From assembly GCA_044224605.1 (NCBI GenBank), contig JBGAKC010000007.1, forward strand, positions 68,494-132,493: 64,000 nucleotides of DNA. The letters are read 5' to 3'. The notes beneath the pieces were generated by a model. It saw only the letters and a program-made list of their open reading frames with translations. It did no database searches and was not told the origin of the DNA. Position numbers and translations under genes: made by a program. Of this stretch, positions 19,406 through 28,116 are shown one piece after another. This stretch comes from UBA7672 sp044224605. Lineage in GTDB: Bacteria > Pseudomonadota > Alphaproteobacteria > Caulobacterales > Hyphomonadaceae. Numbering within the stretch: position 1 is the first letter of the stretch; every line of letters starts with the position of its first letter.

Positions 19406-19939
19406 ATGCTCCGGTTGATTCTGATCTATGGCGTCATCGGCGGATTGATCGTCGGCGTGCCCATGGTGCTCGGGTTCCAGACGTCCGTGCCGGCAGAATA
19501 TGGCGAGCTGATCGGTTACTCGGTCATGGTCGTGGCGTTCAGCACGATCTTCATCGCGGTGAAGCAGTATCGGGACAAGACGCTGGGCGGCGTCATCAAG
19601 TTCCTCCCCGCGTTCGGGATCGGGCTGGGCGTCAGCGTGATCGCCAGCCTGTTCTATACCCTCGCGTGGGAACTTGTGATGGCGCAGATGGGCCAAGGCA
19701 TGATGGATGGTTTTTTCGACAGCGCAATCGAGAAAGCGAAGACAAGCGGAAAGACCGGTGCGGAACTCGCGGCTGTCATCGAGCAGACTGAGCAGATGAA
19801 AGCGAACTACGCCAACCCGCTCTACCGGATGTCGATCAGCTTCTTCATCGAGATTTTCCCGGTTGGGCTTCTCATTTCGTTGATATCGGCGCTGTTGTTG
19901 CGTAACAGCCGGTTCCTGCCGGCGCGGCCCGCTAACTAG
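19406..19939 (+). CDS. DUF4199 family membrane protein
   Basis: The 177-residue protein has four hydrophobic helices (about 2-22, 29-49, 65-88 and 140-165). The conserved segments YSVMVVAFSTIFIAVKQYRD and GFGIGLGVSVIASLFYTLAW belong to DUF4199. A charged loop (about 95-130) separates helices 3 and 4. The ATG is behind an AGGGAGG site. It sits just after the membrane LuxR regulator and may be its partner or target, which is inferred from position only. Confidence 0.8.
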   Translation: MLRLILIYGVIGGLIVGVPMVLGFQTSVPAEYGELIGYSVMVVAFSTIFIAVKQYRDKTLGGVIKFLPAFGIGLGVSVIASLFYTLAWELVMAQMGQGMMDGFFDSAIEKAKTSGKTGAELAAVIEQTEQMKANYANPLYRMSISFFIEIFPVGLLISLISALLLRNSRFLPARPAN

Positions 19940-19948
19940 GGGGCTGAC

Positions 19949-20299
19949 ATGACTGCACCAATTGTTTTCTTCGACATCGCGGGACCGGACTTTGCCAGCC
20001 AGAAGGCGTTCTACGAGGCAGTGTTCGACTGGAAGGTGGGGCCGGGAGGAATGCTGTCCGTGCCGGTGTCGGGGTCGATGCTGAATGGCGTCCTGCGGAC
20101 CGACCCCTCGGAACGCATGATCTATCTTGGCGTGCCGGATGTGACGGCGACGCTGGAGAAGGTGGCGGAGCAGGGCGGCAAGGTGGTCGCGCCGCGTTTC
20201 GAGGTGAAGGGCGTGGTGGTGCTGGGGCTGTTCACTGACCCGTGCGGCAACCGCATGGGCGTGGTGGAGATGAACGGCGACAAGCCTGTGATCCCGTGA
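19949..20299 (+). CDS. VOC (glyoxalase/bleomycin resistance fold) protein
   Basis: This short protein (116 residues) follows the DUF4199 gene by 9 bases. It has the vicinal-oxygen-chelate pattern: FFDIAGPDFASQKAFYEAVF at the start, YLGVPDVTATLEKVAEQGGK in the middle, and LFTDPCGNRMGVVE near the end. Members are metal-dependent lyases, dioxygenases or binding proteins; the substrate is unknown. Confidence 0.82.
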   Translation: MTAPIVFFDIAGPDFASQKAFYEAVFDWKVGPGGMLSVPVSGSMLNGVLRTDPSERMIYLGVPDVTATLEKVAEQGGKVVAPRFEVKGVVVLGLFTDPCGNRMGVVEMNGDKPVIP

Positions 20300-20370
20300 A
20301 ATGTGGCTTGTGTGCTTCAGGCTATGGACGGGACGGGCGTGTGGCGCGATCCTTAGCTGTGAGGAATGCC

Positions 20371-20919
20371 ATGCGCCTCTGTGTCCTGCTCCTGTCCGCC
20401 GTGATGTGCGCCGCGCGAGCGACCGCGCAGGAGCCGGCGTGCGAGGAAAGCGTCAGCAATGATGTGGGCGAAGTGATCGCTTCGGTCGATGCGCGCGGCG
20501 CGACGACGATCAGCTGGGCGGTGGAGCGGCGCGAGGGCGTCGGGCAGGAGAGCGACAACTTTGCCAGGCCGGGCCTGCTGATCGACTTCGCGATGTCGAG
20601 CGATCAGGTCCTTGGGGCGCCGCGGCAGGCGGAGGTGCTGATCTCTCGCTTCTCGGAGAGCGAGCGGAAACCGCCGCCACCCTTGTCGAGCGTGAGCGTA
20701 CGGGTGAAGGCGGGCGGCGAACCGATTGTGTGGCCGGGCGATGACTCCAGGGATGGCTCGGCGAAGCTGATCGCGCGGTTGAAGGTTGCCTGGCCGAACG
20801 AAGTCGTCGTCGATCTCGTAGACAAGGCTGGCAATCTGGTTGCGAGCGCGACGTTCGACCTCTCGAAGCGGCTGGTGGTGGAGAAGCTGGCGCGCAAGGC
20901 GCTGGCGAAGTGCGGTTAG
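20371..20919 (+). CDS. Exported hypothetical protein
   Basis: The ATG at 20371, after GAGGA, opens a signal peptide (MRLCVLLLSAVMCAARATAQ). The mature part of about 162 residues has Cys residues at both ends and alternating beta-like segments. It contains VRVKAGGEPIVWPGDDSRDG and FDLSKRLVVEKLARKALAKC. No family is recognised. A GTG at 20341 is a possible but weaker start. Ends 13 bases before the convergent permease gene. Confidence 0.65.
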   Translation: MRLCVLLLSAVMCAARATAQEPACEESVSNDVGEVIASVDARGATTISWAVERREGVGQESDNFARPGLLIDFAMSSDQVLGAPRQAEVLISRFSESERKPPPPLSSVSVRVKAGGEPIVWPGDDSRDGSAKLIARLKVAWPNEVVVDLVDKAGNLVASATFDLSKRLVVEKLARKALAKCG

Positions 20920-20931
20920 GTTGATTCTGGC

Positions 20932-21834
20932 CTAGCGGTCCTTGGGATCGAAAGCGTCGCGCAGGCCGTCGCCGATGAAGTTCAGCGAGAACAGCGTGAT
21001 CACCATCGTCACCGCGGGGACGAGGAGCATCCACGGATAGGAGAACTCGCGCTGGCCTTCGGAGATGAGGCGGCCGAGTGAAGTCAGCGGCTCGTTCACG
21101 CCGAGGCCGATGAAGGAGAGGAAGCTCTCCTGCAGGATGACGACCGGCATGGTGAGTGTGACGTAGACAGCCACAGGGCCCAGCAGGTTCGGCAGGATGT
21201 GGCGGACGATGAGGCCGATGGGCTTCACGCCGGCGGCGCGGGCGGCTTCAACGAATTCCTTCTGCTTCAGCATCAGCGTCTGGCCGCGGACGATGCGGGC
21301 CATGGTCATCCACTCGACCGCGCCGATGGCGAGGAAGATGAGGAAGATCGAACGGCCGAACACGACGGTGACGAGAATGACGAAGAAGATGAAGGGGACG
21401 GCGTAGAGCACGTCAACGATGCGCATCATGAACTGGTCGACGCGGCCGCCTGCAAAACCGGCGATGGCGCCCCAGGTGACGCCGATGGCGAGCGAGACCA
21501 GCGTGGCGATGAGGCCGACGGCGAGCGAAATCTGCAGGCCTGTCATCACGCGGGCGACCATGTCCCGACCGTAGATGTCGGTGCCGAGCCAGTGCATGTT
21601 TTCCAGCGTCGGGCTTATGTGCAGCTTATCCTGGTATTGCGTGGCGTAGGCGTGCGGCCAGACAAGCGGGCCGATCAACGCGATCAGGGCGAGGATGCCG
21701 AGCACGACGAAGCCAGCCATGGCGGCCTTGTTGGCGAGCAGGCGGCGAAGGCTGTCGTCCCACAACGAGCGGCCCTTGATGGCCGCGCGGTTCATGAGAT
21801 CGGCGTTCTGGCCGGGAGCGGCGGTCATGATCAT
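20932..21834 (-). CDS. Peptide ABC transporter permease (OppC-like)
   Basis: A 300-residue inner-membrane permease with about six helices. The OppC layout is visible: a cytoplasmic N-tail (SLWDDSLRRLLANKAAMAGF), helix 1, the periplasmic segment HWLGTDIYGRDMVARVMTG that marks OppC/DppC proteins, and the EAA loop EFVEAARAAGVKPIGLIVRH. It partners the OppB-like protein, whose stop overlaps its start (ATGA). No ATPase gene follows here. Confidence 0.92.
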   Translation of the reverse strand: MIMTAAPGQNADLMNRAAIKGRSLWDDSLRRLLANKAAMAGFVVLGILALIALIGPLVWPHAYATQYQDKLHISPTLENMHWLGTDIYGRDMVARVMTGLQISLAVGLIATLVSLAIGVTWGAIAGFAGGRVDQFMMRIVDVLYAVPFIFFVILVTVVFGRSIFLIFLAIGAVEWMTMARIVRGQTLMLKQKEFVEAARAAGVKPIGLIVRHILPNLLGPVAVYVTLTMPVVILQESFLSFIGLGVNEPLTSLGRLISEGQREFSYPWMLLVPAVTMVITLFSLNFIGDGLRDAFDPKDR

Positions 21835-22784
21835 TCGAACCGCACCTTCGGATCAAGAATGGCGTAGAGGATGTCGGCGATCAGGTTGAGCACGATGATC
21901 AGGCCGCCATAGAGGATGACCGCGCCCATGACGCGGGTGTAGTCGCGCGTGACGGCGCCTTCGATGAAGGACGAGCCGACGCCCGGCAGGCCGAACACGC
22001 TCTCGATGACCACCGAGCCGGTGATGACGCCGACGATGGCCGGGCCGAGATAGCTGACCACCGGCAGGATGGCGGCGGGCAGGGCGTGGCGCACCATGAT
22101 GCGGAACTCGCTGAGTCCTTTCGCACGGGCGGTGCGGATGTGGTTGGAGCGCAGGATCTCGATCATCGAGGCGCGCATGAGGCGGGAGATGATCGCGATC
22201 TGCGGCAGGGCGAGGGTGACCACCGGCAGGAAGATGTTGTTGAAGTTCATCCGGCCGAGGTCGAGGCCGCCGGCGGCAAACCAGTGGAGCCAGACGCCGA
22301 AGACAAGGGAGAGCAGGGGTCCCGTTACGAAAGTCGGAATCGAGATGCCGATCATGGCGATGCTCATCGCCGAGTAGTCGGCTGCAGAGTTCTGTCGCAT
22401 GGCGGCGATGACGCCGAGCATCACGCCGAAGAACAGGCCGAGCGTGATGGCGAGGCCGCCGATGGTGAGCGACACGGGCAGGCCCTCGGCCAGGAGCTGC
22501 GCAACCGACTTGTCGTAGATCTGCATGGAGGGGCCGAGGTCGCCGCGGACGACCTTGCCGACATATTCGAAATACTGGTCGGCCAGCGGCTTATCGAGGC
22601 CCATCTGCGCCTTGAGATTCGCCTCGACAGCGGGGGTGAGCTTGCGCTCGACGGAATACGGGCTGCCGGGCGCTGCGCGCATCATGAAGAAGGCGACCGT
22701 GATGATCGCCAGCATGGTGGGAATGGCCGCGAGAATCCTGCGGCCCGCATAGGCCCAGGGAATGCGTGACATGAGTCGGGCCAC
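21831..22784 (-). CDS. Peptide ABC transporter permease (OppB-like)
   Basis: The 317-residue protein has an N-terminal helix after RRILAAIPTM, the OppB signature MRAAPGSPYSVERKL and MGLDKPLADQYFEYVGKVVRGDLG, and the EAA loop RTARAKGLSEFRIMVRHALP. Together with the OppC-like protein it would form the channel of the importer served by the binding protein at 16101-17699. The start is a GTG at 22784 or an ATG at 22772; AGGAG is better spaced for neither. The ATP-binding subunits are absent from the window. Confidence 0.92.
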   Translation of the reverse strand: MARLMSRIPWAYAGRRILAAIPTMLAIITVAFFMMRAAPGSPYSVERKLTPAVEANLKAQMGLDKPLADQYFEYVGKVVRGDLGPSMQIYDKSVAQLLAEGLPVSLTIGGLAITLGLFFGVMLGVIAAMRQNSAADYSAMSIAMIGISIPTFVTGPLLSLVFGVWLHWFAAGGLDLGRMNFNNIFLPVVTLALPQIAIISRLMRASMIEILRSNHIRTARAKGLSEFRIMVRHALPAAILPVVSYLGPAIVGVITGSVVIESVFGLPGVGSSFIEGAVTRDYTRVMGAVILYGGLIIVLNLIADILYAILDPKVRFE

Positions 22785-22927
22785 TGCTCCTGAGGAGCGG
22801 GGGGACGAACGCGACAGATCAGACAGGGGTTACGTCCTCCGCAGTGGCGAGGTTATATGAGGCGCATGATTGCGCCGGGCGCAAGCGGGCAAAATTGCCG
22901 CGCCTGTTGACGATTTCAGGAGTGGAA

Positions 22928-23344
22928 ATGGCCGATATCAGGCAGGTCACGGAACAGTTTGCAGTTGCCCCACAGGTGGATCTGGACGATTTCGCCGATA
23001 TCGCCGCGCTCGGTTTCACCCACATCATCAACAATCGCCCGGACGGCGAGGCGCCGGGCCAGCCTTCATCCACAGAAGCTGAGGCGGCCGCGAAGGCCGT
23101 GGGGCTGAGCTATGTTTTCGCTCCGTTCGTCGGGCAGCCGACGGCAGAGGCTGTGAAAGCGGTCATGACGGCCCGGGGCAAGACGCTGGCCTATTGCCGG
23201 TCGGGGACGCGGTCGGTGACGGCGTGGGCTCTGGCTCAGGCGAACAATGCGGCGCCGGCGGACGAGATCGTCCAGGCGGCGGCGGAAGCTGGCTACAATC
23301 TTGCGCCGATGGCCGGGCTGCTGAAACAGGTCGGAGCGCGGTAG
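22928..23344 (+). CDS. TIGR01244-family sulfur transferase / phosphatase-like protein
   Basis: A 138-residue protein of the dual-specificity-phosphatase-like fold, annotated as TIGR01244 (Blh-type N-terminal domain). Seen are VTEQFAVAPQVDLDDFADIAALGF, IINNRPDGEAPGQPS and the active-site loop AYCRSGTRSVTAWAL, where CxxGxRS is the Cys/Arg P-loop. In other genomes this domain is fused or linked to MBL-fold persulfide dioxygenases, and here an MBL-fold gene follows after one base. A sulfide or persulfide role is plausible by family. Confidence 0.88.
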   Translation: MADIRQVTEQFAVAPQVDLDDFADIAALGFTHIINNRPDGEAPGQPSSTEAEAAAKAVGLSYVFAPFVGQPTAEAVKAVMTARGKTLAYCRSGTRSVTAWALAQANNAAPADEIVQAAAEAGYNLAPMAGLLKQVGAR

Positions 23345-23345
23345 C

Positions 23346-24242
23346 GTGGCAGGCATCCCGTTCGTCCGCGACATTCAGTTCAAGTATGGCGAGGTGGCGC
23401 GCGTGAGCCCCCGCATCCAGCGAGTGATCGCGGAGAATCCAGGACCGTTCACCTATCTCGGAACCGGCGTCTACATCATTGGGACGGACGATGTCGCGGT
23501 GATCGATCCCGGCCCTCCGATCCAGAGGCATTTCGATGCACTGAAACGCGCGCTCGATGGGCGCCGGGTGACCCATGTCTTCACCACGCACACCCATCTT
23601 GATCACTCGCCACTTGCCCATCCGCTGGCCAAGTGGGCCGGCTGCAAGGTGTATGGTCAGCCTGATCCCGCTGCGCCGCACGAGGACATGAAGCTGGAGG
23701 AAGGCGGCGAAACCGGCTTCGCGCCCGACGTGCTGGTGAATGATAGCGATGTGTTCAGCGGTGATGGCTGGACGCTGGAGGCGATCACTACGCCGGGGCA
23801 CATGTCGAACCACATCTGTTATGCGCTGAAGGAAGAGAATGCGCTGTTCTCCGGCGATCACATCATGGGGTGGTCGACCACGGTGATCTCGCCGCCGGAC
23901 GGAAACATGCGGCAGTACTTCGCCAGCCTCGACAAGATACGCGCGCGCGAATTCTCGACGCTATGGCCGACGCACGGGCCGCCGGTCACCGATGTCGCGT
24001 CGTTCATTGACGCCTATACCGCGCATCGTCGTGCGCGCGAGGCGGCGATCATGGAACGGATGAAGGCAGGCGACACGCTGATCCCCGAGATGGTGAAGGT
24101 CATCTACAAGGACGTGGACCAGCGGCTGCACGCGCCGGCGGCGCATTCCGTGCTGGCGCATGTGATCCAGCTGGTCGAGGAGGGTCGCGTCGTCGCCGAC
24201 GGGCCTCTTACAATCTCAACGCACTACAGGCTCGCTGCCTAG
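23346..24242 (+). CDS. MBL-fold metallo-hydrolase (LACTB2-like)
   Basis: The 298-residue protein uses a GTG start one base after the preceding stop. The metallo-beta-lactamase motif is THTHLDHSPLAHPLAKW, with further metal ligands in TPGHMSNHICY and SGDHIMGWSTTVISPPDG. The C-terminal LWPTHGPPV and a helical tail with ERMKAGDTLIPEMVKVIYKD match the LACTB2/RNase-like branch of MBL hydrolases. Coupling to the TIGR01244 gene suggests a shared process. It ends 4 bases inside the convergent sppA gene. Confidence 0.85.
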   Translation: MAGIPFVRDIQFKYGEVARVSPRIQRVIAENPGPFTYLGTGVYIIGTDDVAVIDPGPPIQRHFDALKRALDGRRVTHVFTTHTHLDHSPLAHPLAKWAGCKVYGQPDPAAPHEDMKLEEGGETGFAPDVLVNDSDVFSGDGWTLEAITTPGHMSNHICYALKEENALFSGDHIMGWSTTVISPPDGNMRQYFASLDKIRAREFSTLWPTHGPPVTDVASFIDAYTAHRRAREAAIMERMKAGDTLIPEMVKVIYKDVDQRLHAPAAHSVLAHVIQLVEEGRVVADGPLTISTHYRLAA

Positions 24243-26002
24243 CGCTCAACCGCGGACGGCGACCAGAGCTGGGCGCCGGACTGCTGGCTCATCTGGCGCA
24301 ACTGGCCGATCAGGACCTGCGCGCGCTCGCGGCCGACGATGGCGCCCGCGGCTTCCGTGATCCGGCTTTCCGGGACGCCTGCGATCTTCGCCTGCATCAT
24401 CGTGCTGGTCAGCAGTTCGAAGGGCGAGGTGCGGTGGATCGTCATGCGGACGTCGATGCCGTCTTCCGGCTTGAAGCCGGCGAGGCGGCTGGCTTCCTCG
24501 AGCGCGAAGATCAGGTCGCCATTCTTGTCGACGAGGCCGTTCTTGAGGCCGTCTTCGCCCGACCAGACGCGGCCGCGCGCGATCTCCTGCACCTTCTGCA
24601 GCGGCAACTTTCGACCTTCGGCGACGAGACCGGTGAAGCGATCATAGACGCCCTGCAGGCCTTCAAGGAGTTTGGCGCGCTGGGCCGGCGTGAACTTGTC
24701 GGCGGAGTAGGCCGAGGCGAACTCGCCGCCGACGCGGACTTCCTGCGGGTTGACGCCGAACTGGCGGAGTGCGTCAGCGACAGCGAACTTGCCGCCGAAG
24801 ACGCCGATCGAGCCGGTGATGGTGGAGCGCGTGGCGATGATCTCGTCCGCGCCGGCGGCGACATAATAGCCGCCAGACGCCGCCATCGATCCCATCGAGA
24901 CGACAACCTTCTTTCCGGACTCGCGGAGCTTCTTCACGGCGGCCCAGATCTGGTCCGATGCGGTGGCGGAGCCGCCCCCGGAGTCGATGCGGAACACGAC
25001 GGCGTCGATGTCTTTGTCCTTCGCAAGTTCCAGCATTTCACCGGCGATGCGATCGGACGCGAACACAGGCGTTCCGAGCGACAGGAAATCGCTGGGGCCA
25101 CCCTTGCCAGTGATGATGTCGCCTTCACCGCCGACGACGGCGATGACGGCCCGGCCGTCACGGCGCGGCGGGTGATAGTCGTGGATCGCGAGGAGTTCGC
25201 CCCCGGCGCGCTTTTCGGCGGCGGCGGCGGCTTCCTCGGGGTAGCCGAGCCGGTCCACCAGCTTGAGCTTCACGGCTTCCTCGGCCGGATATGGGCTGGC
25301 TTCCATGAGAGAGCGCATCGTCGCTGGGTCGGTCTTCCGGTCCGTCGCGATATCGGCGATGGAATGCATCCAGACGCTCGAGGCCAGCTCAGTCATGGCG
25401 CGGGCGTGGGCGGGCGTGTAGCCCTTCTGCTTGTAGACGTCGGCCGCGTTCTTGTACTCGTAGAACTGTTCGATCTCCGGATCGACCTTCAGTTTCTCCA
25501 GCGCGCCGCCGAGGAACAGCGTTTCGAAGGTGATGCCTGGCGTCTCGAATGACGTGCCGGGCTGGATCCAGATCTCGTCGGCCGCTGAAATGGCGCGGTA
25601 GACGGCAGGGCCGGAGGCGAGGAAGCCCTGACTGTGGGCGATAATGAACTTGTTCTTGGCCTTGAGGCGCAGGAAGGCCTGGCGCAGTTCCTCGGCGCGG
25701 GACGAGCCCAGGCCGCTCTCGGCTGCGCGTACGAAGACACCCTTGATCTCCGGATCGTCGGCCGCAGCATTGAGGCGCAGGAGGGTTTCCACGAACGAGT
25801 GGCCGGAGAACACCGCGTTGAGCGCATCGGCGGCGGGCTGGTCCGGGCCGCTGTCGCGCAGGTCGATCTCCAGCACGGCGTTGTGGGCCCGCGCCGGCTC
25901 ACCCGACGGGACGAAGGACAGGATCAGGACGAGCGGGATGAGGACAAAGAACACTATCAGCGCGGCGAGGCCGCCGAGGAAGGTGAGGAGGAAGGTTCTC
26001 AT
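24239..26002 (-). CDS. sppA: Signal peptide peptidase SppA, 67K type
   Basis: The 587-residue protein is the long, internally duplicated form. It has one N-terminal membrane anchor (about 5-29) and two S49 protease domains. The catalytic Ser is in VVSMGSMAASGGYYVAAGAD (about residue 378). The general-base Lys should come from the N-terminal domain, around LRLKAKNKFIIAHSQGF. DSGGGSATASDQIW is another S49 hallmark. The enzyme degrades signal peptides left in the inner membrane, active site in the periplasm. The C-terminus overlaps the convergent MBL-fold gene by 4 bases. Confidence 0.94.
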   Translation of the reverse strand: MRTFLLTFLGGLAALIVFFVLIPLVLILSFVPSGEPARAHNAVLEIDLRDSGPDQPAADALNAVFSGHSFVETLLRLNAAADDPEIKGVFVRAAESGLGSSRAEELRQAFLRLKAKNKFIIAHSQGFLASGPAVYRAISAADEIWIQPGTSFETPGITFETLFLGGALEKLKVDPEIEQFYEYKNAADVYKQKGYTPAHARAMTELASSVWMHSIADIATDRKTDPATMRSLMEASPYPAEEAVKLKLVDRLGYPEEAAAAAEKRAGGELLAIHDYHPPRRDGRAVIAVVGGEGDIITGKGGPSDFLSLGTPVFASDRIAGEMLELAKDKDIDAVVFRIDSGGGSATASDQIWAAVKKLRESGKKVVVSMGSMAASGGYYVAAGADEIIATRSTITGSIGVFGGKFAVADALRQFGVNPQEVRVGGEFASAYSADKFTPAQRAKLLEGLQGVYDRFTGLVAEGRKLPLQKVQEIARGRVWSGEDGLKNGLVDKNGDLIFALEEASRLAGFKPEDGIDVRMTIHRTSPFELLTSTMMQAKIAGVPESRITEAAGAIVGRERAQVLIGQLRQMSQQSGAQLWSPSAVER

Positions 26003-26109
26003 GCCGGGTCTCCGCGCCGCGCCTCAAGGGGCGGACAAGCCTTACCGGCAAACGGCGCGCGGCGGAACCGCTGCGCGTTTTGCCTTGGTTCGTGGGGTGG
26101 GAGCGTTCC

Positions 26110-26186
26110 TGGTCGGAGTAGCTGGATTCGAACCAACGACCTCTTGCTCCCGAAGCAAGCGCTCTACCAGGCTGAGCTATACTCCG
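26110..26186 (-). tRNA. tRNA-Pro (anticodon CGG)
   Basis: The minus strand folds into a full cloverleaf. The acceptor stem is CGGAGTA/TACTCCG, the D-arm contains AGCTCAGCCTGGTAGAGC, the anticodon arm is CTTGC-TTCGGGA-GCAAG with anticodon CGG, and the T-arm has GTTCGAATC. Discriminator A and an encoded CCA follow. Confidence 0.95.
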
Positions 26187-26366
26187 ACGGAGCGGGGCCT
26201 ATAGCGGCTTTCCGTATGCCACGCAACGCTAGAAAAGGCGCGGCAAACAGGCGTTTGGCGTGCTGGTGGCTGGGGCTGGAAACTGCCCGAACTGCGTCAA
26301 AACAAGGCCAAATCCGGCTGTTGCTTTCCGGGCGCGAATTATCTAACTCTCCGCCTCTCCCTGAAC

Positions 26367-26441
<75 letters not shown>

Positions 26442-27086
26442 GGGAGAAATAGTCTCCGGCGCCTCTGCAGTTGGGCCTCGCAATTGAGCCCAACTGTCCG
26501 GGACTTAGCTCCCGAGCCTCCTCCCAGAGACCGAGGTCTGGTTCGCTTCAGCCGCGACCAGCCGGCGTTTGCGCCGGCGAGTCTTCGGCATCGCGTGTGG
26601 AGGCGAGTTTTTCGGCTGCGGCCGAAATGTGAGAGACGGCTTTCGCATTGTGGTCGCCGGCGGCTGCCCCGCTTTCAGATGCGGTCAACGCTCCTGACTT
26701 CGCGTGGAATCCGGGTGGAGCTGCGTAGGGCTATGCGCCCAATGCTCAAGGGTTAGCCGGTCGGGCTCTTGCGAAGCAACAATCCAGTCCTCACTGGACC
26801 ACAAGAGCAGGGCATCGCGGACTGTCTCCTTAGGGGGGCACATCAGTCATTCGCGCGCTGCGGCTGTCGGCAGAAAGTGGCCCTGTCCAGCCGTTCGTCA
26901 TTAAGGCTTGGAGAGACCCGAAAACTCGTGGGCAGGTCTCGTTGACCCCGTGCCGGTTCACCGGAAAGCTCAGCCGCAAGCGGCGGCGCGAAGTTATGCG
27001 CGACCTGGGGCCGGAATTGGGAGTAGTTGACTTCCCTCTTGGTCTCCAGAAGCGTCTGTAATCAGGTTTCCAAGGGGATGGTGGAA
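26442..27086. other. Gene-free segment after tRNA-Gln
   Basis: About 640 bases hold no recognisable gene. Two perfect hairpins occur: CCGGCG/CGCCGG with a TTTG loop (26562-26577) and TTTCGGC/GCCGAAA with a TGCG loop (26610-26627). Neither has a convincing T-run. Frames on both strands look random. The base composition falls towards the following accessory genes. Confidence 0.5.
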
Positions 27087-27959
27087 ATGCGTGTTCTGAA
27101 CGTGGCGATTGTCGGATTAGCTTTTCTTTCTGTCGGCTGCGCAACTGCTCCGCCAGACGACTATGGGCGGATGGGCCTCAACTATAAACCAGCGCGGGTA
27201 TTCGGCGACAGTGTTCGCGAGTTTAGCGCGAAGGAAGCTGATTCTTTCGAAGCCCTGACCGGAAAAGCCCCATCGAGTTGGGGGCGATACATCTGTCACA
27301 ACGAGCAGAGCTATAATCTCAAGTCTGCCGAACTAGTCGCACTAGGCCGACGTGGCGTGGGCTTGTTGACGGTAATCCAGCCAGGCCAAGCCAAGTTGAA
27401 CTCCACAGACCCGACCGTCCCAGAGAAGGTCGCGAACTGCGTCAGAGCCACCATCAGCAAAATGAGAGCTGAGATCAACGGGTCAACGCTCTCGTCTTCT
27501 GAAAAGGCCACAGCGCTTCGTGTACTGGAAGATTCAACGTATTTCTTGGACGTAGAAGCTAACCAGAAACTTTCCGCCGCGTTTCTCAAAGGGCTCGTTT
27601 CCGGGCTGCAGGCCGACCGCGCACCAACCAACGAGCTCAAGTTTGGCCTTTATCTCCATGGAACGAACAATGTCGCGGTTGGCGACCGCCCTCTCATTGT
27701 GAAGACCCTGTCAGAACTCGGAGTTGAATTGGAGGCCGTTTGGTATGCCACGTATGTCAAGCAGCACGGCTTCTGTGGCACGCCGCCCTACTGGCGGGAT
27801 TTCAGCTACCTGAACCCGATCCCTGCCAAGAACCTTTACTGGCAATATGCTGATGACTGCTCAGGCTATGCAAATTTTGCGGGAGGGCACTTTGATCTAA
27901 ATGTCGCCGAGCCCGCTGAAGCTCGAGACTTGCGACTGGGGCCGCCGGGTATCAGCTGA
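27087..27959 (+). CDS. Lipoprotein with a possible DUF1906/GH25-like TIM-barrel domain
   Basis: Translation from the ATG at 27087 (after GGTGG) gives about 290 residues with a lipoprotein signal, MRVLNVAIVGLAFLSVGC. The mature part has SWGRYICHNEQSYNLKSAEL, a beta-strand GVGLLTVIQPG, YFLDVEANQKLSAAFLKGL and late segments LEAVWYATYVKQHGFCG and LYWQYADDC. This order resembles the Rv2525c-like (DUF1906) or lysozyme-like GH25 barrel, in which a DVE-type acidic pair follows a strand. The match is weak and from memory. Codon use is less GC-biased than the backbone. It lies 157 bases before the TIR gene on the same strand. Confidence 0.55.
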   Translation: MRVLNVAIVGLAFLSVGCATAPPDDYGRMGLNYKPARVFGDSVREFSAKEADSFEALTGKAPSSWGRYICHNEQSYNLKSAELVALGRRGVGLLTVIQPGQAKLNSTDPTVPEKVANCVRATISKMRAEINGSTLSSSEKATALRVLEDSTYFLDVEANQKLSAAFLKGLVSGLQADRAPTNELKFGLYLHGTNNVAVGDRPLIVKTLSELGVELEAVWYATYVKQHGFCGTPPYWRDFSYLNPIPAKNLYWQYADDCSGYANFAGGHFDLNVAEPAEARDLRLGPPGIS

Positions 27960-28116
27960 TGTTTAGGGGGTGGAAGGCGCTCGGCGTCAAGTGCCGAGGC
28001 TCGTATGCCCTCGGCCTGGGTAACGATCGCCTTGCCACTCCGTGGTCCGACATTGGTGGGGCAGGTCACCCCGACGCGTGTATCGAGTGACGACCTTGGG
28101 GACAGCGAGCTAGCAG

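Noticed and set aside
24434..25552. 372-codon plus-strand frame over sppA
   Set aside because: It is antisense to a well-supported SppA, and the composition is typical of a shadow frame.
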